Origin: Microbacterium sp. LWH13-1.2
Lineage (GTDB): Bacteria > Actinomycetota > Actinomycetes > Actinomycetales > Microbacteriaceae
DNA: 64,000 nucleotides
NCBI RefSeq assembly: GCF_038397735.1
Contig: NZ_CP151635.1
Coordinates: 3,286,001-3,350,000 of the forward strand
Direction: 5' to 3'
Below the pieces are notes generated by a model, which worked only from the letters and a program-made list of their open reading frames with translations, did no database searches and was not told the origin of the DNA. A program made the position numbers and the translations under genes. The stretch's first letter is position 1; the number at the start of each line of letters is the position of its first letter. Below are positions 49,301 to 57,427 of the stretch, piece after piece.

Positions 49301-52300
49301 GCTCGGGATGCTGGGGATGTCGAACCAGATCGCCCACCACATCCCCTACGTGCTCGCCGAAGCCGGCGACCCGTCGGGGGCGCAGGAGCTGATCCGCGAC
49401 ATCCAGGACCGACTCTTCGTCGGATCGGACATCGGACAGGGGTACCCGGGTGACGAGGACAACGGGGAGTTCTCGGCCTGGTACGTGTTCTCGGCACTCG
49501 GCTTCTACCCGCTGGAGGTGGGCTCGGGCGACTACACGATCGGCACCCCGCTGTTCGACAGCGCGACGCTGTCGCTCGGCGACTCCGACCTCGTGATCAA
49601 CGCCGCGGGCGCATCGTCCGGCAAGGACTACGTGGCAGGCGTCAGCATCAACGGCACGCCCATCGACCAGACGACCTTCGACGGAGATCTGCTGCGCTCG
49701 GGCGGCACGCTCGACTTCACGATGAGCGCAGACCCCTCGGCGTGGGGCGCGAAGGCCCTCGACGAGGACCTCGAGATCCCGACCACCCTGGTCGATGCGA
49801 CCAAGCCGGGCCGTGGCACCCTCGCAGCATCCGACGGCACTCCCGTCGGATCGCTCGTCGACGACAACATGAACTCGACCGTGACATTCGCAGGCGACAC
49901 CGCCGAGCTCGTCTGGACCTCGCAGTCGGGGCCCGTCTCGATCGGCCAGTACACGCTGACGAGTGCGGCGAAGGGCAGCGCGCCGTCGAGCTGGACGCTC
50001 TCCGGCTCGATCGACGGCACCACCTGGACCGAGCTCGACAGTCGAGAGGGCGAGACCTTCACGTGGGACTCGCAGACCCGGCCGTTCACGGCGAAGGGCA
50101 CAGGCGGCTACACGAGCGTCAAGCTGACGGCGAAGACCGGCGGCCCCGCACTGTCGCTGTCGGAGGTCGAGCTGTTCGCCTCCGCGTCCTCGGCGGACGG
50201 ACTCTCCGTCGCGGCGGGCGCTCCGCAGCGGGTGGCGGTGGACACCGAGTTCACCGGCTCGCTCGCGACGGTCGTCGGCACGGAGACGGATGCATCGGGC
50301 TACGACGTCACGGTCGACTACGGCGACGGCGTGGAGGTCACGGACGTGGCGTTGACCCGCGATGCGCTGGGCGGATGGAAGGTGAGCGCTCCGCACACCT
50401 TCACCGCTCCCGGCACCTACTCGGCCGTGGTGACGGTGCGCGACTCGAACGGCGCGATGGCGCAGGCCACAGCCACCGTCACGGCCTTCCGCGACGAGAC
50501 GTTCGTCGGAGCATTCAACAACGTCTGCATCGGCGATCTGGGAGTCACCGCGGCGAACTGCGATTCGCAGGGCCACGGGTACTTCCGCGACAAGATCAAC
50601 GCCGACGGCTTCGTTCAGGGCGAGACCCTCACCGTGCCGGGCACGACGCTGACGTACGACCTCCCGGCCGTGCCGGCGGGCGCACCGGACAACATCACGG
50701 GCGAAGGACAGGACGTGCGTGTGTCGCTCGGCTCCGGTGCGACGCAGATCGCGTTCGTCGGCACCGCGACCGAGAGCAACCGAGACTCCGAGGCGACGCT
50801 GCACTTCAGCGACGGCACAGAGCAGAAGGTGATGATCAGCCTGGGCGACTGGGTCGGAGCATCCGGAAACCCCTACAAGGGCAACACCGTGCTCACGGTC
50901 TCCGAAGGGCGACTCTCGGGAACCGGCGCCGAGTCGAGCGTGAAGAACACGGCGATCTACGCGACGGCCCCGATCACCCTCGCGGTGGACGGAGCCGGTG
51001 CACCGAAGATTGTCGAATCGATCACGATGCCGAAGGAGCCGGGACAGCTCAACGACGGCCGCGTGCACATCTTCGCGCTCGCCTCCGACGGCGACCGCTC
51101 GGCGACCGCCGACCTCACGGTCACCGCGGGCACGGTGGGCGGTCAGATCACCGGTGAGGAGTTCGACGCCGATCTGGCGACGATCGCCGGTGGCGCCGGT
51201 GAGACGTCGGCGATCGTCAACTGGGGCGACGGATCACCCGTCGCGCATGTCGAGGTCGTCGACGGCGCGATCACCGGAACGCACACCTATGCCAAGGCCG
51301 GCACCTACACGGTCACGATCACGGCGGACGACGGTGTGAAGTCCGCCGACGCGCAGCTGCAGATCGCGGTGGTCGATCCCGAGCCCGAGTACGCACCTGA
51401 GATCCAGGCACCCGCTCAGGCGGAACCCGGAGAGACGGTCACGATCACGGGCACCGGCTTCGCGGCAGGAGAGAACGTCGCGATCCGCATCGACGCCGAG
51501 GAACCCGTGATCGTGGAGGCCGGGCAGGATGGCGAGATCAGCGGCGACATCGTCGTGCCGTCGGATGCCGTCGACGGGGATCACCCCGTGGTCGCCCTCG
51601 GTGACGTGTCGAAGGTAGAGGCGAGGGCATCGCTCCTGGTCGTCGGCGATCCGTCTGCTCCGAAGAACACCTCGGTGACGCTGGCCTCGGGGTCGGACGA
51701 CCCGGTCGCGGGCGAATCGATCCCGTTGATCGCCATCGTGAAGCCCTCGGCTGCCGCCGGCACGGTCGAGTTCCTCGAAGGCGACCAGATCGTCGGATCG
51801 GCGAGCGTCTCGGCCGGCACCGCCACGGCCGATGTCACCATCGCGACCTCGGGCGAGCACACCCTCGTCGCACGGTTCGTCCCCTCCGACCCCGGCGCCT
51901 TCCGCCCGTCGGAGTCGGCGCCCCTCACGATCGACGTGCGGAGCACGCCGGTGCTCGACGCCGAGCTCGTGCTCGGAGCGAGCAGCGTGGTCCAGGGCGG
52001 AAGCCTCGAGATCACGGGTCGCGGGTTCGGTGCGGGCGAGGTCGTCACGATCACGCTCCACTCCGAGCCGATCCGACTGGGTCAGGCGACCGCCGACGGA
52101 ACGGGCGCCTTCCGCATCCAGGTGACGGTGCCCGCGAACGCGGAGGTGGGTGCCCACACGCTCATCGCCGTCGGCGCAGCATCCGATCTGAGTGCGCAAG
52201 CGCCCCTCACGGTCACGGCTGCGGCTTCCGCAGGCGGCGGACTCGCCGGCACCGGAGGCGTCGTCCCGGTCGCCGCGATCGTGGTGCTCCTCCTGCTCCT

Positions 52301-52349
52301 CGCCGCAGGTGGCGTGCTGGTGATGCGCCGACAGCGCGTGGAGGCGTAG
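46326..52349 (+). CDS. Very large sortase-anchored GH92 alpha-mannosidase-type enzyme
   Basis: 2007 residues from ATG 46326 with GAGGAG upstream. Order: signal peptide (1 to about 38); F5/8C (discoidin/CBM32-like) domain about 70-212; a beta-domain to about 395; GH92 catalytic region about 400-1140, with GFWDTYRTAWPLYSLLYPD (about 736) and GDEDNGEFSAWYVFSALGFYPL (about 1042), hallmarks of the Ca-dependent exo-alpha-mannosidases; second F5/8C-like domain about 1163-1288; PKD-like domains about 1295-1388 and 1601-1682 flanking a beta-sandwich of about 200 residues; three Ig-like modules; then LAGTG (about 1973), membrane helix and RRQR. Such enzymes trim alpha-mannose from yeast mannan or N-glycans. 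Anchoring through class E sortase is inferred; linkage specificity is not visible. Confidence 0.93.
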   Translation: MRVPSPRNARSARRSWAAAGVAATVGLAMLTPISATAAAGETTFASSFEAADTAPALVGTGEALNVTGSRFTPGSVLGNVTAVTASAQNTPNEAAAFVADGNSSSKWLAFTNTAWVQYQLAAPQPMTSYTLTSGNDEPDRDPKDFRVQGSTNGTDWVTVDERSGELFSGRGETRTFTLATPSTEYLYYRLDVLATKTPSKNIVQLAGWEPIAVAGATPEASDLMLQIGNGPTSSDTAKTGVGFTGTKALQYVGRHLDAGPASSTSVLYDGVDIAVEGDSELSYLVFPVLDGEQTYAATFVAVDLTFDDGTRLSTSGAVDSYGYGANARQQGQANVLWPNQWNKVTVDLGQFAGRTVDDIVFSYDHPGTDVKGVEVPTGATAFSGWLDDVAIGAAEQRDDTDGLVSYVDTRRGTNSTGGFSRGNNLPATAWPNGFNFITPMTNADNVGTIYQYQRANNAQNLPALNGIGFSHQPSIWMGDRNQIAVLPAANGNPTSSLNDRRLTFHHENETARPDIYSVDFDNGIRTDVTATDHGAIYRFEFTGDTSSILIDQLVNSSKLTISGDTVSGWVDGGSGWPGRTRMFVYGTFDREPATAGATTQGDRNGTARYAAFDTTTDRTVELRLSSSFISQDQAEKNHEFELAGVSFDQAHAAVRDAWNDRLGVVHDVVGASDTQLVTLYSSLYRLNLYPNSQFENTGTEANPVYKYASPVSATTGAASDTHTNAKIVDGKIYVNNGFWDTYRTAWPLYSLLYPDVTEELVDGFVQQYRDGGWVARWSSPGYADLMTGTSSDVAFADAYLAGALTTDTALEAYDAAVKNATVLPASNAVGRKGLAQSIFLGYTEETTHESASWGLEGYINDFGIAEMAKALSEDPNTPADRVEQLKEEATYFEARAEHYVEMYNPEAGTFTSRNADGSWTSGADFDKKAWGGAFTEASAWTFGFHAPHDVDGLAALYGGRQELVDVMHEFLTVREKADYSGIHEAREARDVRLGMLGMSNQIAHHIPYVLAEAGDPSGAQELIRDIQDRLFVGSDIGQGYPGDEDNGEFSAWYVFSALGFYPLEVGSGDYTIGTPLFDSATLSLGDSDLVINAAGASSGKDYVAGVSINGTPIDQTTFDGDLLRSGGTLDFTMSADPSAWGAKALDEDLEIPTTLVDATKPGRGTLAASDGTPVGSLVDDNMNSTVTFAGDTAELVWTSQSGPVSIGQYTLTSAAKGSAPSSWTLSGSIDGTTWTELDSREGETFTWDSQTRPFTAKGTGGYTSVKLTAKTGGPALSLSEVELFASASSADGLSVAAGAPQRVAVDTEFTGSLATVVGTETDASGYDVTVDYGDGVEVTDVALTRDALGGWKVSAPHTFTAPGTYSAVVTVRDSNGAMAQATATVTAFRDETFVGAFNNVCIGDLGVTAANCDSQGHGYFRDKINADGFVQGETLTVPGTTLTYDLPAVPAGAPDNITGEGQDVRVSLGSGATQIAFVGTATESNRDSEATLHFSDGTEQKVMISLGDWVGASGNPYKGNTVLTVSEGRLSGTGAESSVKNTAIYATAPITLAVDGAGAPKIVESITMPKEPGQLNDGRVHIFALASDGDRSATADLTVTAGTVGGQITGEEFDADLATIAGGAGETSAIVNWGDGSPVAHVEVVDGAITGTHTYAKAGTYTVTITADDGVKSADAQLQIAVVDPEPEYAPEIQAPAQAEPGETVTITGTGFAAGENVAIRIDAEEPVIVEAGQDGEISGDIVVPSDAVDGDHPVVALGDVSKVEARASLLVVGDPSAPKNTSVTLASGSDDPVAGESIPLIAIVKPSAAAGTVEFLEGDQIVGSASVSAGTATADVTIATSGEHTLVARFVPSDPGAFRPSESAPLTIDVRSTPVLDAELVLGASSVVQGGSLEITGRGFGAGEVVTITLHSEPIRLGQATADGTGAFRIQVTVPANAEVGAHTLIAVGAASDLSAQAPLTVTAAASAGGGLAGTGGVVPVAAIVVLLLLLAAGGVLVMRRQRVEA

Positions 52350-52375
52350 CCCCTGCCCCACTCCCCCAGAAAAAG

Positions 52376-52414
52376 AGAGGCCGTCCACCCCGTCCCCGGG
52401 GGTGGGCGGCCTCT
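52376..52414. terminator. Bidirectional terminator
   Basis: 15-base arms (52376-52390, 52400-52414; one G-U) between the convergent GH92 and M24 genes, preceded by AAAA and followed by TGTCGT. Confidence 0.8.
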
Positions 52415-52440
52415 GTCGTCAGAATGCCTCTGTCGTCAGA
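52409..52440. repeat. 17-bp near-perfect tandem duplication
   Basis: GCCTCTGTCGTCAGA occurs at 52409 and 52426 (period 17, 15 of 17 bases equal); the second copy contains the stop codon of the M24 gene on minus. Confidence 0.75.
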
Positions 52441-53560
52441 CGGCTCTGAGATCGTGCGGCGCGAGGTTCAGCCGCTCGCATCCGTCAGCGGTCACGACGA
52501 CGATGTCCTCGATGCGCGCACCCCACTCCCCTGCGAAGTAGATGCCGGGCTCGATGCTGAACGCCATGCCCTCGCGCAGCACGAGGTCGTTGCCCGGTGC
52601 GATGTACGGCTCTTCGTGCACCGAGACGCCGATGCCGTGACCGGTGCGGTGCAGGAACGCCTCGCCGAGCCCGGCGTCCGCCAGGACCTGTCGAGCGGCG
52701 GCATCCACCTCCTGCGCCGTCGCGCCGGGGCGAGCGGCGTCGACGGCCGCCTGCTGCGCGCGCACGAGCACGGCGATACGCTCGGCGGCGTCAACGTCGG
52801 GCGTCCCGACGACGTACGTCCTGGTGCTGTCGGAGTTGTACCCGCTGGGCACCGCTCCCCCGATGTCGACGACCACGATGTCGCCGTCGTCGATCATCCG
52901 GTCCGACACCTCGTGATGCGGGTCGGCGCCGTTCGGACCCGAGCCGACGATCACGAACTCGACCGTGCGGTGGCCCTCGGCGACGATCGCCTCGGCGATG
53001 TCGGCGGCCACCTCTCGCTCGGTGCGCCCGGCGCGCAGCCACTCCGGGACGCGCCGGTGCACGGCGTCGATCGCCGCGCCGGCCTTTCGCAGCTCGGCGA
53101 TCTCGTCGGCATCCTTGACCATGCGGCTCTCGCGCAGCACGGGCGTCGCGAGCTCGACGCGCACGCCGATCCGCTCGGCGAGAGGGACGACGTGCAGGGC
53201 GGGGAGCGCATCGGAGACCCCGACGCGGGTGACCGTGCCGAGGGCAGCAGCCACGAGGTCGTACGGTTTCTCGCCGTCCACCCAGTCGGACACCGCGATA
53301 CCGAGCTCACCGACAGCGGTGCTGCGCACCTTCGCGAGCTCCATCCGCGGCACGATGATCCTGGGCGCGAACCCCGGTCCGAGAACGAGTGCGGTCAGTC
53401 GCTCGATCGTGTCGCCCTCGACGCCGACCAGATACTGCAGATCGGGGCCAGGGCCCACGATGACGGCGTCGAGGCCGCCGGCAGCGGCGAGGGATGCTGC
53501 GCGCTCGAGTCGGGCGGCGTAGACGGAGGCGGGGAACGGCGGTGTGCTCACGGCATCCAC
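52436..53560 (-). CDS. M24-family metallopeptidase (Xaa-Pro peptidase-like)
   Basis: 374 residues. An N-terminal creatinase-like domain is followed by the pita-bread catalytic domain with all five metal ligands in context: VVVDIGGAVPSGYNSDSTRT (two Asp), HRTGHGIGVSVHEEPY (His) and FSIEPGIYF with RIEDIVVVT (two Glu). No signal peptide, so cytoplasmic; probably a proline-specific dipeptidase or aminopeptidase. Confidence 0.92.
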   Translation of the reverse strand: MDAVSTPPFPASVYAARLERAASLAAAGGLDAVIVGPGPDLQYLVGVEGDTIERLTALVLGPGFAPRIIVPRMELAKVRSTAVGELGIAVSDWVDGEKPYDLVAAALGTVTRVGVSDALPALHVVPLAERIGVRVELATPVLRESRMVKDADEIAELRKAGAAIDAVHRRVPEWLRAGRTEREVAADIAEAIVAEGHRTVEFVIVGSGPNGADPHHEVSDRMIDDGDIVVVDIGGAVPSGYNSDSTRTYVVGTPDVDAAERIAVLVRAQQAAVDAARPGATAQEVDAAARQVLADAGLGEAFLHRTGHGIGVSVHEEPYIAPGNDLVLREGMAFSIEPGIYFAGEWGARIEDIVVVTADGCERLNLAPHDLRAV

Positions 53561-53594
53561 GCTACTGCTCGGGCCGCCGCCCGGGATAGGCGAC

Positions 53595-54044
53595 TCAGCT
53601 GACGGCGAGGCGGATGCGGTCGGCGAGCACAGCGCGGTTGGCGGCAGTGAGGTCGAGCAGCGCGTACGCGGTCGGCCACATGGTGCCGTCGTCGAGGTTC
53701 GAGATCGGCTCGAAGCCGAAGGTGCCGTAACGGACCTTGAACTTGCTCGCCGGCTGGAAGAAGCAGAGCACCTTGCCGTCCTTGCCCCACGCCGGCATGC
53801 CGTAATACGTACGCGGCATTAGTTCGGGGGCGACCTCGGTCACGAGGGCGTGCAGCGCCAGCGAGAGCTCGCGATCCTTCTCGTCGGGAAGCTTCGCGAC
53901 GGCTGCCTCGAGGTCGGCGACTCCCTCGGCACGGGCCTCCTCCGGCGTCTTCTTCGCCCGCGAGCGTGACTTGCGCTTGTCTGCAGCAGCCTCCTTCATG
54001 GCTTCTCGTTCTTCGGCACTGAAGTTCTTCTCATTGTCAGCCAT
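53595..54044 (-). CDS. DUF1801-like (YdhG) protein
   Basis: 149 residues. The first 50 are highly charged and helical (KRKSRSRAKKTPEEARAEG). The rest has the YdhG/DUF1801 pattern: LVTEVAPELMPRTYYGMPAWGKDGKVLCFFQPASKFKVRYGTFGF. Some relatives are described as iron-chaperone-like, but evidence for the family is weak. Monocistronic and divergent from the Nudix gene. Confidence 0.8.
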   Translation of the reverse strand: MADNEKNFSAEEREAMKEAAADKRKSRSRAKKTPEEARAEGVADLEAAVAKLPDEKDRELSLALHALVTEVAPELMPRTYYGMPAWGKDGKVLCFFQPASKFKVRYGTFGFEPISNLDDGTMWPTAYALLDLTAANRAVLADRIRLAVS

Positions 54045-54190
54045 GGCCGACTCCTTTCACGGGGTGAACTGCGATGTTGCTCACACTACGGATGCCGCGG
54101 TCCGCTGTGCTTCTCGATTCCTGACCGATGTGCGAGCGGCTCGCGGACACAGGTGGCGTGGGCGCATCGGCGTGGCGTTAGTGTGAGGTC

Positions 54191-54613
54191 ATGGACATGC
54201 GGGTCGCGGCATACGCGGTCGTCACCGATGACGACGGACGCATACTTCTGGCGCGCTGGATCGAGGGACGCCGGGTCGCGTGGACCATGCCCGGCGGCGG
54301 TCTGGAGCCCGGCGAGGCTCCGGAGGACGCGGTCCGACGGGAGCTCCGTGAGGAGACCGGCTACACCGTCAAGGTCGGCGAGCTGCTCGGCATCCATTCG
54401 CGAGTGATCCCGGCAGGTCAGCGCGTGACCCCATCAGATCAGCCGCTGCACACGCTTCGCATCGTCTACCGGGCGACGGTCAGCGGAGGAAAGCTGAGCT
54501 TCGAGACCGACGGCTCCACCGACATGGCCGAGTGGTTCACGCGCAAGTCGGTCGCCGAGCTGCAGCGCGTCAAGCTCGTCGACATCGCGCTGCGGATGGC
54601 CGGAATCCTCTGA
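54191..54613 (+). CDS. Nudix hydrolase
   Basis: 140 residues. The Nudix box GGGLEPGEAPEDAVRRELREETGY fits G-x5-E-x7-R-E-U-x-E-E-x-G-U, giving the Mg-binding acidic residues. Substrate (a nucleoside diphosphate linked to another moiety) is unknown. Start chosen at ATG 54191; ATG 54197 is equally possible. It ends 19 bp before the convergent YbaK-like gene. Confidence 0.92.
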   Translation: MDMRVAAYAVVTDDDGRILLARWIEGRRVAWTMPGGGLEPGEAPEDAVRRELREETGYTVKVGELLGIHSRVIPAGQRVTPSDQPLHTLRIVYRATVSGGKLSFETDGSTDMAEWFTRKSVAELQRVKLVDIALRMAGIL

Positions 54614-54632
54614 CGAGAGCGCGCGACGGAGG

Positions 54633-55148
54633 TCAGTCGCGGGGCTCTTCGGGCACCGAGATGTCGGCGACGGTCGCGCCGTAGGCCGAGATCAGGTCGT
54701 CGGCGTCGACGAAGAGGCTGTACCCGTGTGCTCCGGCACCCATCGCGATGCGCTGGCCCACGATGGACTCGTCCGCGAACACGGGCCAGTCGGTGGTGCT
54801 GCCGATCGGGACGATCGTGCCGCGCTCGTAGCCGGTCGCCGCGAGGGCGAGATCGGGCTCGGGCAGACGGAGCTTGTTGACACCGACGACCGCACGCAGC
54901 TTGGGCCACGAGATCGACCGGCCGCCTGGAACCAGCGCGAACAAGTAGGTGTCGTCGGATCGCTTGACGACGAGCGTCTTCACGATCCCGGAGGGAAGGA
55001 TGCCGAGCAGCTCCGCGGCCTCGAAGAGACTGCGAGCGGCGGGCCGCTCGCGGATCTCGATGTCGAGGCCGCGTGAAGCCGCGGCATCCCTCACCCGAGC
55101 ATGGAGATCACCCGGCTCAGCGGCCGGGGACTCCGATGTCGAGGTCAC
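54633..55148 (-). CDS. YbaK/EbsC-type aminoacyl-tRNA deacylase
   Basis: 171 residues. The YbaK fold shows AAELLGILPSGIVKTLVVK with the conserved Lys, YLFALVPGGRSISWPKLRAVVG and YERGTIVPIG. The family hydrolyses mischarged tRNAs such as Cys- or Ala-tRNA(Pro). The start overlaps the upstream stop by 4 bp. Confidence 0.88.
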   Translation of the reverse strand: MTSTSESPAAEPGDLHARVRDAAASRGLDIEIRERPAARSLFEAAELLGILPSGIVKTLVVKRSDDTYLFALVPGGRSISWPKLRAVVGVNKLRLPEPDLALAATGYERGTIVPIGSTTDWPVFADESIVGQRIAMGAGAHGYSLFVDADDLISAYGATVADISVPEEPRD

Positions 55149-55645
55149 GCGTCGGGAGCGGAGAGCGGGTCGTCTGCGACCCAGAGCTCGTCATCGGCGC
55201 GCAGTGCCTGCCAGGCGGCGTAGAGGACGCCTGCGGCCGCGGCGACTCCGAGGATCAGGGCGATGACCGAACCGACGCTCGGACCCTTGGGCTCGGGCTG
55301 GGTGGCCTTCTTGACCTTTTTGACGACACCCTCGCGCTTGGCGTTCGCGATGTCCCACGCGGTGAGCGCGGTGCCGACGACACCGCCGACGATCGGGACG
55401 ACCTTGTCATCGACGACGTGGTGGCCGAAGCGCACCCCGCGGTCGACGACCGGCGCGACGCGACGGTTGTAGGTGTCCTGCACGACAGGACCGACCTGCT
55501 CGCGGCCGAAGTGGCCGAGCTGGCGTCCGGCCTCGCGGGCGACGTCGGCGGCGTGGCCGACCAGGACCTGCTGGTTCTCCCACAGCTGGTTAGCGTCGGC
55601 CTGAAGACGACGCAGTTCCTTCTTCCGCTTGCGGCTGATGCTCAC
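55145..55645 (-). CDS. Hypothetical single-helix membrane protein
   Basis: 166 residues from GTG 55645 (AGGAGAG upstream); ATG 55681 would add 12 residues without a ribosome-binding site. The basic start SISRKRKKELRRLQADANQL is followed by a long amphipathic/helical region, a Gly-Val hydrophobic patch (VVPIVGGVVGTAL), a Lys-rich part and a C-terminal membrane helix (VGSVIALILGVAAAAGVLYAAW) with an acidic tail. No family recognised. Coupled to the YbaK gene by a 4-bp overlap. Confidence 0.78.
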   Translation of the reverse strand: MSISRKRKKELRRLQADANQLWENQQVLVGHAADVAREAGRQLGHFGREQVGPVVQDTYNRRVAPVVDRGVRFGHHVVDDKVVPIVGGVVGTALTAWDIANAKREGVVKKVKKATQPEPKGPSVGSVIALILGVAAAAGVLYAAWQALRADDELWVADDPLSAPDA

Positions 55646-55790
55646 GATGCTCTCCTGTCGATTGGAGTACGGGTTCCCCATCTTGCCACGCGACCCTGGA
55701 TGGGGGGAGGGAATCGCCGAACCCTTGCGCCGAGGGCTGAACAGCGATAGTGGCGGGCCAACTCATGGGAAGCTCTGCGAGAATGAGTGC

Positions 55791-56348
55791 ATGGCTCACG
55801 CTTCTCATGTCGCAACCCTGCACACCAACCACGGTGACATCGTCATCAACCTCTTCGGCGATCACGCTCCGAAGACGGTCAAGAACTTCGTCGGCCTGGC
55901 CGACGGCACCCAGTCCTGGACCGACCCCGCCACCGGCAAGCCGGGCGAGGGCGCGCTCTACTCGGACGTCATCTTCCACCGCATCATCCCGAACTTCATG
56001 ATCCAGGGCGGCGACCCGCTCGGACAGGGCGTCGGCGGCCCCGGCTACAACTTCGACGACGAGATCAACATGGAGCTCAACTTCAACGAGCCCTACATCC
56101 TCGCCATGGCCAACGCGGGCCTGCGTCGCAACGCCATCACCGGCAAGGCCGAAGGCACCAACGGCTCGCAGTTCTTCATCACGACCGATCCCACCCCCTG
56201 GCTCCAGGGAAAGCACACGATCTTCGGCGAGGTCGCCGATGACGCCTCCAAGGCCGTCGTCGACGCCATCGCCGCCGTGCCGACCGCAGCGGGCGACCGC
56301 CCGATCGAGCCGGTCGTGCTGCAGTCGATCGACATCGTCGCGGCCTGA
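55791..56348 (+). CDS. Cyclophilin-type peptidyl-prolyl cis-trans isomerase
   Basis: 185 residues from ATG 55791. HTNHGDIVINLFGDHAPKTVKNFV, then FHRIIPNFMIQGGDPLGQG with the catalytic Arg, and NGSQFFITTDPTPWLQGKHTIFGEV with the Gln and Trp of the active site. Cytoplasmic, as in the PpiA-like genes found near origins in actinobacteria. rhomboid follows after 21 bp. Confidence 0.95.
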   Translation: MAHASHVATLHTNHGDIVINLFGDHAPKTVKNFVGLADGTQSWTDPATGKPGEGALYSDVIFHRIIPNFMIQGGDPLGQGVGGPGYNFDDEINMELNFNEPYILAMANAGLRRNAITGKAEGTNGSQFFITTDPTPWLQGKHTIFGEVADDASKAVVDAIAAVPTAAGDRPIEPVVLQSIDIVAA

Positions 56349-56369
56349 CGCCGACGCTGGCCGATCCGG

Positions 56370-57272
56370 ATGACGACGCCTGAGTTCGCGGACAACCGCG
56401 ACAACTTCTGCTACCGGCATCCGGATCGGCAGAGCTTCGTGCTCTGCCAGCGGTGCCTGCGCACCATCTGCCCCGAGTGCCAGACCCAGGCAGCCGTCGG
56501 GGTCATCTGCCCCGAGTGCATGGCCGCAGAGCGCAAGAACCGCACCCCCGCCCAGAAGAAGGCCGAGCGCCGCTGGGGCGGGCGCAACACCGCGACAGCC
56601 ACCGTGCGCAGCGGCCGGCCGATGGTCACCTATGTGCTGCTGGCGGTCACGTCGTTCATCGGGCTGCTTCAGCTGATTCCCGGTGTCGGCGATCTCATCA
56701 CGCAGCAGCTGCTGTTCGCCCCGAGGTACCTGTACCCCGATCTCTCGCTCCTTCCCTTCGAGCCATGGAGACTTCTCACCGCTGTCTTCGCCCACGGCGG
56801 GTTCCTGCATCTCGCGCTGAACATGCTCGCCCTGTGGATGCTGGGGCAGAGCCTCGAGCCCATGCTCGGTCGGGTGCGATTCCTGTCGCTCTACCTGATC
56901 AGCGGCCTCGGCGGCTCGGTCGCGCTCGCCGTGCTCGACCCGTCGGGCGCCACAGTCGGCGCCTCTGGAGCGGTCTTCGGCCTGATGGCCGCCCTGCTCA
57001 TCATCGGCCGACACATCGGCGCGAACGTGACCGGGATCCTGGTGATCCTCGGCATCAACTTCGTCATCGGCTTCGTGTTCCAACAGAACATCGCCTGGCA
57101 GGCGCACCTCGGCGGTGTGATCGTCGGTGCGCTCGTCGCCTTCATCCTCACCCGCACTCGACGCCGAGAGCAGCGAACACTGCAGATCGTGCTGCTCGCA
57201 GCGGTCGTCGTGACACTGGTTCTGATCGTCGCCTTCCTGCCTCCGTTCCTGATCGCGACGGTTTACTCCTGA
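56370..57272 (+). CDS. Rhomboid intramembrane serine protease with N-terminal zinc finger
   Basis: 300 residues. The first 55 carry a CYRHP ... LCQRCLRTICPECQ ... VICPECMA Cys/His pattern, a cytosolic B-box-like zinc-binding module common in actinobacterial rhomboids. Six membrane helices follow: RLLTAVFAHGGFLHLALNMLALW, then the nucleophile GASGAVFGL and catalytic His in AHLGGVIVGAL. It cleaves membrane proteins within the bilayer. A short unit with the cyclophilin gene. Confidence 0.93.
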   Translation: MTTPEFADNRDNFCYRHPDRQSFVLCQRCLRTICPECQTQAAVGVICPECMAAERKNRTPAQKKAERRWGGRNTATATVRSGRPMVTYVLLAVTSFIGLLQLIPGVGDLITQQLLFAPRYLYPDLSLLPFEPWRLLTAVFAHGGFLHLALNMLALWMLGQSLEPMLGRVRFLSLYLISGLGGSVALAVLDPSGATVGASGAVFGLMAALLIIGRHIGANVTGILVILGINFVIGFVFQQNIAWQAHLGGVIVGALVAFILTRTRRREQRTLQIVLLAAVVVTLVLIVAFLPPFLIATVYS

Positions 57273-57275
57273 TCA

Positions 57276-57356
57276 AGGGTTGTTAACAGGGTTGTTAACG
57301 GGTGTGAATAACATCTGTGTAATTCTCCCCATGTTGGGGATAACCTGTGGATAACT
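57276..57356. repeat. oriC-like intergenic element with paired GTTAAC and a DnaA box (copy C)
   Basis: GTTAACAGGGTTGTTAAC (57282-57299, two GTTAAC 12 bp apart) is the exact reverse complement of copy A at 41.6 kb. A perfect TGTGGATAA DnaA box at 57346-57354 sits in CCTGTGGATAAC, also found in oriC. It lies downstream of rhomboid and before the crgA-side terminator. Confidence 0.78.
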
Positions 57357-57373
57357 CTCGGTCGACGGAACAG

Positions 57374-57409
57374 AGAAGGCCCCTCTCGCCGAGACGAGAG
57401 GGGCCTTCT
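57374..57409. terminator. Bidirectional terminator
   Basis: 15-bp perfect arms (57374-57388 and 57395-57409) with a 6-nt loop between rhomboid and the convergent crgA. Confidence 0.88.
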
Positions 57410-57427
57410 GACGAAGAGGGGCGGGCG

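Noticed and set aside
46260..51068. 1602-codon open frame on the minus strand opposite the GH92 gene
   Set aside because: High-GC antisense shadow: extremely Arg/Val/Asp-rich, no domains, no ribosome-binding site, and the + strand gene has clear domains throughout.
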